Shown: positions 7,211 to 17,009 of the stretch, one piece after another
Numbering within the stretch: the first letter of the stretch is position 1
Layout of the letters: each line of letters opens with the position of its first letter
Assembly: GCA_017985935.1 (NCBI GenBank)
Contig: JAGNWT010000006.1
Span: 16,265 to 77,261 of the forward strand
DNA from: Anaerolineales bacterium
GTDB taxonomy: Bacteria; Chloroflexota; Anaerolineae; Anaerolineales; Villigracilaceae
Length of the DNA stretch: 60,997 nucleotides
Reading direction: 5' to 3'
Position numbers and translations under genes: made by a program
The notes under the pieces: model-generated
Seen by the model: the letters and a program-made list of their open reading frames with translations, nothing else
Told to the model about the DNA's origin: nothing
The model's database searches: none

Positions 7211-9088
7211 ATGGCTAAAAATGAATTTGCGTTGGCATTCAATGAAGTGCTTGAAGAAAAACAACTCGCCAAGGATGTTGTGGTTTCCGCGATCGAGTCG
7301 GCGATGGTTTCCGCTTACAGGCGGGCTGTAAGTGCATCCACTGCCCAGCATGTTGAAGCCAAACTCGACCCTGATACTGGCAATGTCACTGTCTTCGCCG
7401 AGAAGGAAGTGGTGGAAGACAGGATCGTCGATGACCGCACCGAAGTGCTTTTGGAAGTGGCCCGCAAGGTCAAGCCAGATGTTGAGGTCGGCGACATGCT
7501 TGTTGTCGAAACCACTCCTGCTGACTTTGGCCGCGTAGCAGCACAGACCGCCCGCCAGGTCATCCAACAGCGCATCCGCGAAGCAGAACGTTCGAATCAG
7601 ATGCAATACTTCGAACGTCAGGTTGGCGAGATCGTCTCCGGTCTTGTGCAAGCCATCAACGCCCAGGGCGCAACCATCGGCTTGGATATGAAAGCCGAAG
7701 GCGTGATGCCCAACAACCAGAAGATCCCTGGTGAGAGGCTCAAGCTTCACGACCGAGTACGCGCGGTGGTGATGGAAGTTAAGGATGGAACCCGCGGACC
7801 GCAGATCGTGCTCTCCCGCGCCCACCGCAACTTCCTGCGCCGCCTGCTCGAGAACGAAGTGCCTGAGATCTATCACGGCATTGTCGAGATCCGCGCGATC
7901 TCCCGTGAGCCCGGCGCCCGCGCCAAGGTGGCAGTCTCTGCCACACAGCCCGGCATTGATCCGGTCGGAGCGTGCGTGGGTATCAAAGGCGTGCGCATCC
8001 AGGCCATCGTGAAGGAATTGCACGATGAAAAGATCGACATCATCCAGTGGGATCAGGATCCGATCATTTACATCCAGAAGGCCATCAGCCCCGCGCGTGT
8101 GAACGGCGTGTATCTTGCAGACAATGACGGTGCGCGAACCGCGACCGTTGTGGTTGGCGAAGATCAGTTGAGCCTTGCCATCGGACGTGATGGACAGAAC
8201 GCACGCCTGGCCGCCAAGCTGACCGGCTGGCGCATTGATATCAAATCGCTCAGCGAAGCCGCAGGCGACTCGCTGGCGAAGCTGCAATCCAATGCTGAAC
8301 TTGCCGCGATGCTTCCCGCCGCTGTGGAAGTCATTTCACAGGTCGAAGAAGTCCTCGCCAAAAAATCAGAAAACCGCCCGATCACACCCGAAGAGTACAC
8401 CTTGCTCGGTCAGTTCGTGGACCGTGTGGAACGCCGCACGATCCAGATCAAGGAAGACGCCGCCCGCGCAGTGGAAGAACGCACCACTGCCGCCCGCGCA
8501 GAGGTCCCTGCCTCAGCCTTCACCATGCCGCTGGAACAAGCCGGACTCAAGGAACATATTTTCAACATCCTGACCGAAGCCAACTACGAAACGGTTGGAC
8601 AGTTGATGTTCGCCATCAAGACCGACCCCAACGCAGTTTTGGGATTGGCCGGCATTGGCTCAAAAGCCATGCAAAATATCGAAGAAGCGATCGCAGTGCT
8701 CACCTTCCCCGAACCCGAACCGGTTGCCAAGGTGGAAGAGCCTGTTGCGGCTGAGTCCGAAGCGGTCACTGCTGTGGCGGTGGAACCTGCCATTGCGGAA
8801 GACATCGCCGCTGCGAAGAAGCAGGCCGAAGGCAAGAAAGAGCCCAAGAAGGTCGTCGAAGAAGAGGAAGATGAGAATGCCAAGGACGGCGTCTCATTGG
8901 ACGAACTGTTCAAGATGAAGCCAGAGATCTTCCAGACCACCACCGATGACGAATCGGACGACAAGAAGAAAGCTGCCGGCAAGAAGGGCAAGAAGAAGGG
9001 CGTTGCCCTCGAGTTCGACGAAGACCTCGGCGAAGTCGTTGGCCGCAAGAAGCACAAACGCGGCGACGGCGAAAGTGATTGGGAGTAA
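7211..9088 (+). CDS. nusA: transcription termination/antitermination factor NusA, long form
   Basis: A 625-residue NusA. Order: N-terminal polymerase-binding domain (about 1-105), S1 domain (about 112-185), two KH domains (about 190-345, with [14 protein letters not shown] and [18 protein letters not shown]), a helical region, a helix-hairpin-helix (about 440-500, [20 protein letters not shown]), then about 110 residues of Glu/Lys-rich tail with EEEEDE and KKGKKKG. It binds RNA polymerase and nascent RNA to control pausing, termination and antitermination. The core is usual; the charged tail makes it longer than the common 350-500 residues. The usual upstream partner rimP is absent. Confidence 0.95.
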   Translation: MAKNEFALAFNEVLEEKQLAKDVVVSAIESAMVSAYRRAVSASTAQHVEAKLDPDTGNVTVFAEKEVVEDRIVDDRTEVLLEVARKVKPDVEVGDMLVVETTPADFGRVAAQTARQVIQQRIREAERSNQMQYFERQVGEIVSGLVQAINAQGATIGLDMKAEGVMPNNQKIPGERLKLHDRVRAVVMEVKDGTRGPQIVLSRAHRNFLRRLLENEVPEIYHGIVEIRAISREPGARAKVAVSATQPGIDPVGACVGIKGVRIQAIVKELHDEKIDIIQWDQDPIIYIQKAISPARVNGVYLADNDGARTATVVVGEDQLSLAIGRDGQNARLAAKLTGWRIDIKSLSEAAGDSLAKLQSNAELAAMLPAAVEVISQVEEVLAKKSENRPITPEEYTLLGQFVDRVERRTIQIKEDAARAVEERTTAARAEVPASAFTMPLEQAGLKEHIFNILTEANYETVGQLMFAIKTDPNAVLGLAGIGSKAMQNIEEAIAVLTFPEPEPVAKVEEPVAAESEAVTAVAVEPAIAEDIAAAKKQAEGKKEPKKVVEEEEDENAKDGVSLDELFKMKPEIFQTTTDDESDDKKKAAGKKGKKKGVALEFDEDLGEVVGRKKHKRGDGESDWE

Positions 9089-9106
9089 CCCTTCAGGGTA
9101 TTGAAG

Positions 9107-9409
9107 GTGGTCAAGAAACCTGCTCAACGCGTAAAGCATGTACCCCAGCGGACCTGCGTGGGATGCCGCGAAGTTCTGCCTAAAAGGCAAATGGTGCGGA
9201 TCGTACGTACGACCAACGGGGTACAAGTTGACCCAACTGGCAAACTTGCCGGGCGAGGCGCTTACTTGCACGACAAGCCGAGCTGTTGGGCGGCAGGATT
9301 AAAAGGAGCTTTGGCGCGCGCGCTCAAAGCTGAACTGGGCGCAGACGACCGCGCCCGATTGGAAGAATTTATCAATACTCTGCCCAAAGAGGCAGAAACC
9401 AACGGGTAA
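9107..9409 (+). CDS. ylxR: YlxR/RnpM-family RNA-binding protein
   Basis: A protein of about 100 residues with the DUF448 signature RTCVGCR near the N-terminus and GRGAYLH in the middle. In Bacillus this protein (RnpM) binds RNase P RNA and modulates tRNA processing. It sits in its conserved place between nusA and infB. I chose GTG 9107 because AGGG (9095-9098) is 8 bases upstream; an in-frame TTG at 9101 is too close to that SD. Confidence 0.88.
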   Translation: MVKKPAQRVKHVPQRTCVGCREVLPKRQMVRIVRTTNGVQVDPTGKLAGRGAYLHDKPSCWAAGLKGALARALKAELGADDRARLEEFINTLPKEAETNG

Positions 9410-9517
9410 TGTATGTGAACGATTAGCCACTCGCTTACAGACATCTCGTTGGGGAATGTAGAATGCGACGAACTTAATAGCACGTATTAAGATTCGCACA
9501 CTAGAAGGAGGTGGCCT

Positions 9518-11287
9518 ATGAGCAATAACGGAAACAAGATCGAACTACCCGCCAGCATTGTGATTCGCGATCTGGCGCTCAAGATCGAAAAAAGCCCAAT
9601 CGACCTGATCAAAAAATTGATGACAAATGGTGTAATGGCGACCATTAACCAGACCGTGGACTTTGACACCGCCGCGATCGTGGTCGGTGAGTACGGTTAT
9701 GAGGCCGTGCCCGAAACCGTGGAAGAAGTGAAAAAAGAAGAAACGGGAGAAGTACCCCTCTGGCGTCAAATGATCGCTGGAGAGAACAGCGCGTTGTTAA
9801 AAGCCCGCCCCCCGGTCGTCACCATTCTTGGGCATGTCGATCATGGCAAGACCAGCCTGCTCGACGCGATCCGTCAGACCGAAGTAGCCGCGGGTGAAGC
9901 CGGCGGGATCACGCAACATATCGGTGCCTATCAAGTTGAAAAGAAGGGACGCCTGATCACCTTCCTCGACACCCCCGGTCACGCCGCCTTCACGCAGATG
10001 CGTGCCCGCGGTGCACAAGGCGCAGACATCGTTGTGCTGGTGGTCGCCGCAGACGATGGCGTCATGCCGCAAACACGCGAAGCCATCGCCCACGCCAAAG
10101 CCGCGCGTGTACCGTTGATGGTAGCTCTCAACAAAGTGGATAAAGCCAACGCCAACCCAGACCGTGTTAAACAACAACTTGCCGAACTCGAACTGGTCCC
10201 CGATGAATGGGGCGGCAGCACCATGGTCGTTCCTGTCTCTGCCAAACAGAAACAAGGCATCGACGACCTGCTCGAAGGCATCCTGCTCGTGGCAGACAGC
10301 AATGAGATCAAAGCCAACCCCAACGGCAAAGTGATCGGTACCGTGATCGAAGCCGAACTGGATAAATCCAAAGGCGTGTTGGCCACCCTGCTCGTTCAAA
10401 ACGGAACGCTTGAATCCGGCGACATCGTCATCGCAGGGACCGCCTACGGCAAACTGCGCGCCATCACCGACTACAAGGGCAAGCCGATCAAGAAGGCCGG
10501 TCCATCCACGCCGGTGGCTGTCATGGGCTTAAGCGGCATTCCCTCCGCTGGAGATATCTTCGAGGTCGCCAACTCCGAAAAGGAAGCGCGCTCGATCGTT
10601 GCAGAAAGAATGGAAGCCGCCAAGACCCTTTCGCAGACCAAGAAGAAGGTCTCGCTTGAAGACTTGTTCGCCAACGTGCAAGCCGGCGAAGCCAAGGGAC
10701 TGAACCTGATCGTCAAGGCCGACGTGCAAGGCTCGCTCGACCCGATCGTTACAGAACTCAACAAACTCGGGCAGGGTGAGATCGGATTAAATATCCTGCA
10801 CGCCGAAACGGGCAACATTGGCAATAATGACGTGATGCTCGCCGCCGCCTCGAAAGCCATCATCATCGGCTTCAACGTGCAGGCCGATGTGGACGGACGC
10901 CGCCTGGCCGAAAAGGAAGGCGTGGATATCCGTTTGTACGAGATCATCTACCGCATGACCGAAGATATCGAAAAGGCCTTGAACGGCATGCTCGAACCCA
11001 AACTTGTGGAAAAGGTCATCGGCAAAGCACAGGTATTGCAGGTCTTTGCCGCCTCCAAGTTCGGTCGCGTGGCCGGCTGCAAATGCATCGATGGTGAATT
11101 GCGGCGCGGCGCTCGTGTGCGCCTGTATCGCGGCGCAGACATGATCTACGAAGGCGACCTCTCCTCGCTCCGCCATGAAAAGGACGATGTGAAAGAGATC
11201 CGTCAGGGCTATGAGTGCGGCGTTGGTTTCAAGAACTTCAGTGACATTCAATCTGGCGACCAGTTGATCTGTTATGTGGTCGAGTAA
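9518..11287 (+). CDS. infB: translation initiation factor IF-2
   Basis: A 589-residue IF-2 of the short type: a compact N-terminal IF2_N segment (about 10-60) with almost no linker, then the G domain (GHVDHGKT at 105-112, [13 protein letters not shown]), and domains II-IV ending in the initiator-tRNA-binding beta barrel ([18 protein letters not shown]). It brings fMet-tRNA to the 30S subunit. A very strong SD (AGAAGGAGGTGG) precedes the ATG. About 110 bases separate it from ylxR, and rbfA follows after 13 bases. Confidence 0.97.
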   Translation: MSNNGNKIELPASIVIRDLALKIEKSPIDLIKKLMTNGVMATINQTVDFDTAAIVVGEYGYEAVPETVEEVKKEETGEVPLWRQMIAGENSALLKARPPVVTILGHVDHGKTSLLDAIRQTEVAAGEAGGITQHIGAYQVEKKGRLITFLDTPGHAAFTQMRARGAQGADIVVLVVAADDGVMPQTREAIAHAKAARVPLMVALNKVDKANANPDRVKQQLAELELVPDEWGGSTMVVPVSAKQKQGIDDLLEGILLVADSNEIKANPNGKVIGTVIEAELDKSKGVLATLLVQNGTLESGDIVIAGTAYGKLRAITDYKGKPIKKAGPSTPVAVMGLSGIPSAGDIFEVANSEKEARSIVAERMEAAKTLSQTKKKVSLEDLFANVQAGEAKGLNLIVKADVQGSLDPIVTELNKLGQGEIGLNILHAETGNIGNNDVMLAAASKAIIIGFNVQADVDGRRLAEKEGVDIRLYEIIYRMTEDIEKALNGMLEPKLVEKVIGKAQVLQVFAASKFGRVAGCKCIDGELRRGARVRLYRGADMIYEGDLSSLRHEKDDVKEIRQGYECGVGFKNFSDIQSGDQLICYVVE

Positions 11288-11300
11288 ATAAAAAAATACC

Positions 11301-11651
11301 ATGCCGTCAGGAATTCGCTTACAACGCATTGCGGACCGTGTCCGCCAGGAGCTCTCGGAGTTGCTCATCCGCGAGGTCAATGACCCGCGCCTGAAGAACA
11401 TCTTCGTCACCGATGTGAAGATCGACCGGGAGCTCGCATACGCCGATATTTATGTCTCCGCCATCGAAGGCGCGGGACGCTCGGCAGAGATCCTTGCCGG
11501 AATGGAATCTGCTTCGGGTTTCTTCCGCAAGGTGCTCTCTGCCAAAGTGGAGCTGCGCGCCTTCCCAAGGCTGAGGTTTCACTGGGACCCCACCCCGGAA
11601 AACGCGGACCACATCGAAAAAGTTCTGGCTGGGTTAAGAAACAAAAAGTAA
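11301..11651 (+). CDS. rbfA: 30S ribosome-binding factor A
   Basis: A 116-residue RbfA with the KH-type fold: RLQRIADRVRQELSELL, NDPRLKNIFVTDVKIDREL, and a C-terminal PRLRFHWDPT. It assists late 16S rRNA maturation. It is in the conserved position after infB and probably shares its transcript. No clear SD is visible, so translation may be coupled to infB. An imperfect hairpin (about 11655-11690) follows. Confidence 0.94.
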   Translation: MPSGIRLQRIADRVRQELSELLIREVNDPRLKNIFVTDVKIDRELAYADIYVSAIEGAGRSAEILAGMESASGFFRKVLSAKVELRAFPRLRFHWDPTPENADHIEKVLAGLRNKK

Positions 11652-11693
11652 ATTCATAGGGGATGCGTTCCAAACGCCTCCCCTATTTCTTAA

Positions 11694-11699
11694 TATAAT
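11694..11699 (+). promoter_or_regulatory. -10 element TATAAT upstream of nrnA
   Basis: TATAAT at 11694-11699 directly follows the rbfA hairpin. The SD GGAGG is at 11702-11706. Confidence 0.4.
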
Positions 11700-11717
11700 T
11701 TGGAGGATACAAATCAA

Positions 11718-12674
11718 GTGAACAGTCAACTCTCAGGGGAGATAAAAGATAGATTGGATGCAGCGAGCAGGATCGTCATTGCCTCGCACGTTCGACCAGA
11801 CGGAGATGCCATCGGCTCCCTGCTTGGTCTGGGGCTTGCCCTGCGCGACGCGGGCAAATCCGTGCAAATGGTGCTGGCAGACGGCGCTCCGGCTTCTTTC
11901 AAATATCTTGAAGGAAGCGAACTGATCGAAAAGGAACCCAGGGGTGAGCACGATACATTCATCACCGTGGATTGCGCAGATTTCAAACGTACCGGGGGCA
12001 TCTTTGAAAATTTCGGACAACCCGATATCAACATCGACCATCACAAGACCAATGAAAAATTTGGAAAATTAAATTTAATCGAGGCGGAAGAAGTAGCCAC
12101 CTCTGCGATCCTCACCAAGCACCTGCCGGAATGGGGATTAAAGATCACCCAGCCCATCGCCGCCGCATTGCTGACCGGGATCATTACCGACACACTCGGC
12201 TTCCGCACCTCGAACATCACGCCAGACGCGCTGCGACAGGCCGCGACCCTGATGGAGACCGGCGTGGATATGCCGGAGATCTACATGCGGTCGCTTGTCA
12301 GGCGTTCCTTCCCTGCCGCCCGTTATTGGGGCGCGGGGCTCTCAAGCCTTGAAAGCAAGAATGGAATTGTATGGGGTACGCTCACCCTGGCTGACCGCAA
12401 AGCCGCGGGATACGGCGGCAACGATGACGCCGACCTGATCAACATGATCTCTGCCATCGATGGCAACAAGGTTGGGATGATCTTTGTAGAGCAGACCACG
12501 GGGCACGTCAAGATCTCATGGCGCGCGCTCGAAGGCGGCATAGACGTTTCCAAAGTGGCAAAACACTTTAAGGGCGGCGGTCATGCCGCGGCGGCAGGAG
12601 CAGACATTGAGGGGAGTCTGACCGATGTCCAAAAGGAAGTCCTGCTCAAGACGCGGGAATTCCTCGGCCTGTAG
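11718..12674 (+). CDS. nrnA: DHH/DHHA1 phosphoesterase, NrnA-like nanoRNase/pAp phosphatase
   Basis: A 318-residue DHH-family protein: VIASHVRPDGDAIGSL (motif I), VDCAD (motif II), INIDHHKTN (DHH motif III), then DHHA1 with GGGHAAAAG. Family members degrade 2-5-nt RNA and often dephosphorylate pAp, with Mn2+. I chose GTG 11718: the ATG at 11700 contains the SD itself (GGAGG at 11702-11706), which is well placed for the GTG. NrnA beside rbfA and truB is a common arrangement. Confidence 0.9.
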   Translation: MNSQLSGEIKDRLDAASRIVIASHVRPDGDAIGSLLGLGLALRDAGKSVQMVLADGAPASFKYLEGSELIEKEPRGEHDTFITVDCADFKRTGGIFENFGQPDINIDHHKTNEKFGKLNLIEAEEVATSAILTKHLPEWGLKITQPIAAALLTGIITDTLGFRTSNITPDALRQAATLMETGVDMPEIYMRSLVRRSFPAARYWGAGLSSLESKNGIVWGTLTLADRKAAGYGGNDDADLINMISAIDGNKVGMIFVEQTTGHVKISWRALEGGIDVSKVAKHFKGGGHAAAAGADIEGSLTDVQKEVLLKTREFLGL

Positions 12675-12707
12675 AATGAAAAACGGATAAGTAATTTCAC
12701 TCCGCAG

Positions 12708-12735
12708 TTGCAAATTCGGACAAATGTGTCATAAT
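12708..12735 (+). promoter_or_regulatory. sigma-A-type promoter of truB
   Basis: -35 TTGCAA (12708-12713), 16-bp spacer, -10 CATAAT (12730-12735). The SD AAGGAGG is about 12 bases before the ATG at 12768. Confidence 0.55.
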
Positions 12736-12767
12736 TAATCCATCATTGATTCAAGGAGGAATAGATC

Positions 12768-13691
12768 ATGAATAGTCAGGACATAAAGAATGCCATATCA
12801 GGCGCTCTTGTGGTCGATAAACCTGTTGGGATGACTTCTCACGATGTGGTGCAGGCAATTCGTAATGGGACAGGCTTGCGCCGCGCTGGTCATACCGGCA
12901 CCCTTGACCCCCGTGCTTCTGGTGTACTGGTCATTCTGGTTGGTCCCGCAGTACGATTAAGTGAATATGTCTCCGCGTCAGATAAGCGCTACCAGGCTAT
13001 TATCCGCCTCGGAGGTTCCACCGATACTTTTGATGCGGAAGGCAAAGTGACGCCTTCCAAAGACCCCGTCACCGTGACCGAAGCACAGTTTGAAGAAGCA
13101 CTAAAAACTTTTATTGGTGAGATCGAACAAACCCCTCCCCCATACTCTGCTGTGAAAGTGCAGGGACGCAAGGCCTACGAGATGGCACGCCAGGGCGAAG
13201 AAGTGGAGCTGGCTCCGCGCAAGATCACTGTGCATCATCTCGAAGTATTGGAGTGGGCTCCGCCCGAGGTGGTGATCGATGTGCATTGCTCATCCGGCAC
13301 GTACGTCCGCTCGCTGGCCAACGATCTGGGCGTGATGCTCGGCTGCGGCGGGTACCTCGTCGGTTTGAGACGCACCAAGAGCGGCAGATTCTCACTGCGC
13401 GATTCTGTGCCGCTGCGAAAACTTCAAGAAGCCTTCGCCGCAGGTAATTGGTATCAGTATTTGATTCCCGCCGCAGAAGCGCTCGGCGACTGGACTTCTT
13501 TGGAACTCAACCCCGACGAAGTGGAAGCCATTCGTCATGGACATCGGATCAAGGTCGTGGATGACCTGTCTGCCGAAATGGTGTGCGGGATCAGCACCCA
13601 GGGTGAGTTGGTTGCCATTCTGGAAGTTTTCGTCACAGAAGACGGCACGCGCGAGTGGCAGCCCAAAAAAGTATTCTACACTTCAGAGTAA
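12768..13691 (+). CDS. truB: tRNA pseudouridine(55) synthase TruB
   Basis: A 307-residue TruB that makes pseudouridine 55 in the tRNA T-loop. Seen are GALVVDKPVGMTSHDVV, the catalytic-Asp motif GHTGTLDPRASGVL (Asp47), RYQAIIRLG, and the C-terminal PUA-like domain (HGHRIKVVD). Strong SD and its own promoter. A terminator follows the stop. Confidence 0.96.
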   Translation: MNSQDIKNAISGALVVDKPVGMTSHDVVQAIRNGTGLRRAGHTGTLDPRASGVLVILVGPAVRLSEYVSASDKRYQAIIRLGGSTDTFDAEGKVTPSKDPVTVTEAQFEEALKTFIGEIEQTPPPYSAVKVQGRKAYEMARQGEEVELAPRKITVHHLEVLEWAPPEVVIDVHCSSGTYVRSLANDLGVMLGCGGYLVGLRRTKSGRFSLRDSVPLRKLQEAFAAGNWYQYLIPAAEALGDWTSLELNPDEVEAIRHGHRIKVVDDLSAEMVCGISTQGELVAILEVFVTEDGTREWQPKKVFYTSE

Positions 13692-13710
13692 TCAGAGTAA
13701 AATTAGTTTA

Positions 13711-13737
13711 AGCCGCCGTTAACGGCGGCTTTTTTTA
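13711..13737 (+). terminator. truB terminator abutting the ribF start codon
   Basis: AGCCGCCGTT/AACGGCGGCT is a perfect palindrome (13711-13730) followed by seven T. The U-tract ends two bases before the ribF ATG at 13739, leaving no room for a normal SD. Confidence 0.8.
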
Positions 13738-13738
13738 T

Positions 13739-14668
13739 ATGACGCAACATTACCGCTCCCTCGAAGAAGTTTCCACGCAAAACGCCTGGCTCACCATCGG
13801 CGTCTTTGACGGCATCCACCGCGGGCACCGCGAGATCATTCAAAAACTCACGGCAGACGCGCACGCCAACCATGCTCCCGCCGCACTGCTGACCTTTGAG
13901 CCGCATCCAGCCAGCGTGCTTTCAGGGCAGGAGATCAAATGCCTGACCACGCCCGATGAACGAGCGGAACTGCTTGCCGCTCTTGGAATGGACATCGTCA
14001 TTACCCAGCGTTTCACTCGTGACCTTTCAACGGTTTCCGCCTTCGAATATATGTCGCAGCTCAAGCAGGCTCTCGGGGTCGGTCATCTGCTGATCGGGTA
14101 CGATTTTGCACTCGGCAAGGGACGCGAAGGAAATGCACAACGACTGACTGAGATCGGCAAAGAACTGGGGTACACGGTCGAAGTGATCCACGCGGTCAGC
14201 GATGAAAGCGGAGTCATCTCATCCACCGAGATCCGCAAACTGGTTTCCACGGGGAATGTAGCCGAAGCTGCGAATCTGCTTGGTTACAACTACAGCCTGC
14301 GCGGAGAGGTCATCCACGGTGACGGGCGCGGACGCCGCATCAACATCCCCACCGCAAATATCGACTACCCCAAGCAGAAGGTCACTCCGCCCAATGGTAT
14401 CTATGTTTGCTGGGCACACATCGGCACAGAAAAGTACATGGCCGCGGCCAACATTGGATTCAACCCCACCTTCACGCCCGATAAAACAACTCCCAGCCTC
14501 GAAGCGCACCTGCTCGATTTCAGCGGCGACATTTACGGCAGGGATGTGAAACTCGAGTTCGTCACCCGCGTTCGTGACGAGTTGAAGTTCAACTCGGTGG
14601 ATGCCCTGCTTGAGCGCATCTGGGATGATATCCGCATCACAAGGGAGATGCTCTCAAAAAAATCATGA
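13739..14668 (+). CDS. ribF: bifunctional riboflavin kinase/FAD synthetase
   Basis: A 309-residue RibF: N-terminal FMN adenylyltransferase domain with [31 protein letters not shown] signature, then C-terminal riboflavin kinase domain with [14 protein letters not shown] and NIGFNPTF. It makes FMN and FAD, supplying the E3 flavin. The ATG sits directly behind the truB terminator with no SD; no better in-frame start exists before the conserved N-terminal motif. Its stop overlaps the following nudix gene (ATGA). Confidence 0.95.
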   Translation: MTQHYRSLEEVSTQNAWLTIGVFDGIHRGHREIIQKLTADAHANHAPAALLTFEPHPASVLSGQEIKCLTTPDERAELLAALGMDIVITQRFTRDLSTVSAFEYMSQLKQALGVGHLLIGYDFALGKGREGNAQRLTEIGKELGYTVEVIHAVSDESGVISSTEIRKLVSTGNVAEAANLLGYNYSLRGEVIHGDGRGRRINIPTANIDYPKQKVTPPNGIYVCWAHIGTEKYMAAANIGFNPTFTPDKTTPSLEAHLLDFSGDIYGRDVKLEFVTRVRDELKFNSVDALLERIWDDIRITREMLSKKS

Positions 14669-15102
14669 GGACCCGCGCCGGCATTATCCTTCTCGAAGAG
14701 AACAAACTTGCCCTCATTGAACGCCACCGGCAGGGACGGCACTACTTCGCTTTCCCCGGTGGAGGGGTGGATGAAGGCGAAACGCCCGAACAAGCCGCCA
14801 TTCGTGAAGCGGAAGAAGAGCTTGGCATTCAAGTGAAGATCGTAAAGTTGATCGCGGAAGTGACCTTCAACTTGAACACCCAGTATTATTTCCTGGTGGA
14901 ATGGGTCGGCGGCGAGTTTGGAACCGGCACAGGCGAAGAATATGGGGAATACGACCCCCAGCACGGCACATACCTCCCGCTATGGATGCCGCTGACCGAC
15001 GTGCCGACACAGAACGTCCTGCCTCGCGAATTGGCCGAACTGATCGTTCAGTTCGGCCGCGAAGGCTGGCCGCCAAACACAGTGATGATCCACGAAACCT
15101 GA
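14665..15102 (+). CDS. NUDIX hydrolase
   Basis: A 145-residue NUDIX protein; the box [22 protein letters not shown] is followed by GI, giving the complete GX5EX7REUXEEXGU pattern. It hydrolyses a nucleoside diphosphate linked to another group, using Mg2+; substrate unknown. A four-base overlap with ribF indicates coupling. The [22 protein letters not shown]-terminus resembles 8-oxo-dGTP/MutT-like groups, which is only a hint. A terminator follows. Confidence 0.9.
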   Translation: MRTRAGIILLEENKLALIERHRQGRHYFAFPGGGVDEGETPEQAAIREAEEELGIQVKIVKLIAEVTFNLNTQYYFLVEWVGGEFGTGTGEEYGEYDPQHGTYLPLWMPLTDVPTQNVLPRELAELIVQFGREGWPPNTVMIHET

Positions 15103-15113
15103 TCTCCATCAAC

Positions 15114-15150
15114 GAACTGCGGATGAACATTCATCCGCAGTTCTCTTTTT
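15114..15150 (+). terminator. terminator of the ribF-nudix unit
   Basis: GAACTGCGGATGA (15114-15126) pairs with TCATCCGCAGTTC (15131-15143), followed by TCTTTTT. Confidence 0.85.
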
Positions 15151-15214
15151 GGGAACAATCCATTCTCTCCTTCGTCTAAATTACACGCCGAAAAAAAATC
15201 AAAAGGAGAAGAAG

Positions 15215-16183
15215 ATGAAAACGCAATTCAAAGCACTTGCCCTGTTCGTATTGCTGGGGACTTTGATCCTCAGCGCCTGCGGGGGCGCCGCCGCCCCTGC
15301 CGCTACCGAAGCTGCAGCCGCCACCGAAGCGCCCATGTTCGCAATGGATATGGAAATCGCCGAAGCCGCCAAGCAGGAGCCTGGTCAATCTGCCGAAATC
15401 GCATCTGCCCCAGTTTACGATGCGAACGCCCTACCCGGAGTGGAATCTGAAAGCGCCGCCTACGCCGCCACGCATATGATCATCAAGAACGGGGATGTAA
15501 AACTCCTCGTTGAAGATACCGATATCGCCATTGACCGTGCCACGCAGGTCATCGGAGACCTGGGCGGATATATCATCAGTTCGCGGGTCTGGTATCAGCC
15601 CCATTACGATGGCGAAAATTACAAGTACGCCACCATCACCATCGGCATCCCTGTCGACCAGTTCGAGCGTACCCTCAGCCGCTTGCGCGGGCTGGCCGTG
15701 AAGGTACTCGACGAAACCGCCTCAGGCGAAGATGTGACCAATCAGTTCGTGGACCTGCAATCACAGGTCGCCAACCTCGAAGCCACCCGCGACCGGATCA
15801 AATCCTTCCTGGACGACGCGAAGACCGTTGATGAAGCCCTGCGCATCAATCAGGAACTGGCCAACGTGGAAGCGCAGATCGAGCAGATCAAAGGGCAGAT
15901 GAACTACCTGCAAGACCGATCCGCTTACTCCACGATCACGGTCAACTTTGAGCCGGTGCTGCCCGAGCTGATTTCAACGCCCACCCCCACCCCGACACCC
16001 AATGTCTGGACTCCCGGCAAGACTTTCGACGATGCCCGCAAGACCGTCACGGTTGCATACCAGGGCATTGTGGATTTCCTGATTTGGGTCCTTGTGGTCT
16101 TTGTTCCGATCTTCGCCCCGCCCGTGCTGTTGCTCTGGCTGCTGTGGAAGCTCTTCACCCGCAAATCTAAAAAGACCAGTTAG
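15215..16183 (+). CDS. DUF4349 lipoprotein
   Basis: A 322-residue exported lipoprotein: signal segment then lipobox LILSACGG (Cys22), an Ala/Thr/Glu-rich spacer, and a DUF4349 core (IKNGDVKLLVEDTDIA to AYSTITVNFEP) containing a coiled coil around LQSQVANLEATRDRIKSFL, then a Pro/Thr stretch and a C-terminal TM helix (about 290-312) with basic tail. The function of DUF4349 is not established. I chose ATG 15215 because AAAAGGAG lies just upstream; an earlier in-frame ATG lies inside the nudix terminator. Confidence 0.85.
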   Translation: MKTQFKALALFVLLGTLILSACGGAAAPAATEAAAATEAPMFAMDMEIAEAAKQEPGQSAEIASAPVYDANALPGVESESAAYAATHMIIKNGDVKLLVEDTDIAIDRATQVIGDLGGYIISSRVWYQPHYDGENYKYATITIGIPVDQFERTLSRLRGLAVKVLDETASGEDVTNQFVDLQSQVANLEATRDRIKSFLDDAKTVDEALRINQELANVEAQIEQIKGQMNYLQDRSAYSTITVNFEPVLPELISTPTPTPTPNVWTPGKTFDDARKTVTVAYQGIVDFLIWVLVVFVPIFAPPVLLLWLLWKLFTRKSKKTS

Positions 16184-16191
16184 TGATCGTC

Positions 16192-16227
16192 AGAAAACAA
16201 CCTGTCACGCCGGCAGGTTGTTTTCTT
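16192..16227 (+). terminator. terminator before phoB
   Basis: GAAAACAACCTG (16192-16203) pairs with CAGGTTGTTTTC (16213-16224). Its 3' arm touches the first Pho half-site. Confidence 0.8.
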
Positions 16228-16267
16228 TAACATGCCCTTAACAGATAAAAAATCCTTTATGGTATAT
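16224..16267 (+). promoter_or_regulatory. Pho-box-like promoter of phoB
   Basis: Half-sites CTTTAAC (16224-16230) and CCTTAAC (16235-16241) are 11 bp apart, start to start. The -10 TATATT is at 16262-16267. One further 11-bp step (16246-16252) is degenerate and would end 9 bp before the -10, the geometry seen at the three sister sites. Confidence 0.7.
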
Positions 16268-16275
16268 TCTCATTA

Positions 16276-16986
16276 ATGCCTGAAATAATCCTTGTCGTTG
16301 AAGATGAACTCTCCCTGCAGGAGACGCTGGCCTATAACCTGAAAAAGGAAGGGTACACAGTGGAAACCGTGGGCGATGGACGCGCCGCGCTCGAAGCCGC
16401 CCGAAGACTGAAACCCGACCTGATCGTTCTTGACATCATGCTTCCTGAAATGGATGGATTTGAAGTGGCGCGCATCCTGCGCAAGGAAATGTCCACCGCG
16501 ATCCTGATGCTCACCGCCCGTGATGACGAGATCGACCGTGTGGTGGGTCTGGAAGTTGGCGCAGACGATTACCTGACCAAACCATTCTCCCTGCGGGAAC
16601 TTTTGGCACGGGTCAAAGCACAGCTCAGGCGGGCGCGTTTATTGCGTGAAGAAATGGGGAAATCCAAAGACATTGCACCGCCGCACGAAAAACTCACCTT
16701 TGACAACCTGACCATTGATCTCACCCGCCGCGAAGTGACATTGAACGGTGAAGCGCTGCAGATCAAGCCCAAGGAATATGAGCTGCTTCTCTTCCTCGCC
16801 GAACACCGCCGCCAGATGCTCTCACGTGAATTCATTCTCGAAAGGGTCTGGGGCTGGGATTTCATCGGCGATAGCCGCACCGTGGATGTACACGTCCGCT
16901 GGCTGAGACAAAAGATCGAAGCGGACTCCTCCAACCCCACAAGAATTGTCACCGTCCGAGGCGGCGGGTATCGGTTTGAGGGATAA
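16276..16986 (+). CDS. phoB: PhoB-type response regulator
   Basis: A 236-residue OmpR/PhoB-family regulator: receiver domain with acidic VVEDE, phospho-acceptor Asp53 in LIVLDIMLP, the T/A switch LTARD and KPFSL, then a winged-helix DNA-binding domain ending [11 protein letters not shown]. It is followed by its kinase and lies in a phosphate gene region with repeated Pho-box-like sites, including one at its own promoter (autoregulation). The -10 hexamer is 8 bases before the ATG and no SD is present, suggesting a leaderless message. Confidence 0.9.
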   Translation: MPEIILVVEDELSLQETLAYNLKKEGYTVETVGDGRAALEAARRLKPDLIVLDIMLPEMDGFEVARILRKEMSTAILMLTARDDEIDRVVGLEVGADDYLTKPFSLRELLARVKAQLRRARLLREEMGKSKDIAPPHEKLTFDNLTIDLTRREVTLNGEALQIKPKEYELLLFLAEHRRQMLSREFILERVWGWDFIGDSRTVDVHVRWLRQKIEADSSNPTRIVTVRGGGYRFEG

Positions 16987-17009
16987 ACGCAAACCACCAC
17001 TGACTTGCA

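Noticed and set aside
7106..8287. A 393-codon open frame on the strand opposite nusA
   Set aside because: It is a mirror of NusA codon usage, has no SD, matches no protein pattern, and crosses the nusA promoter. Similar long antisense frames at 5120-5896 (lpdA) and 9797-10399 (infB) were rejected for the same reason.
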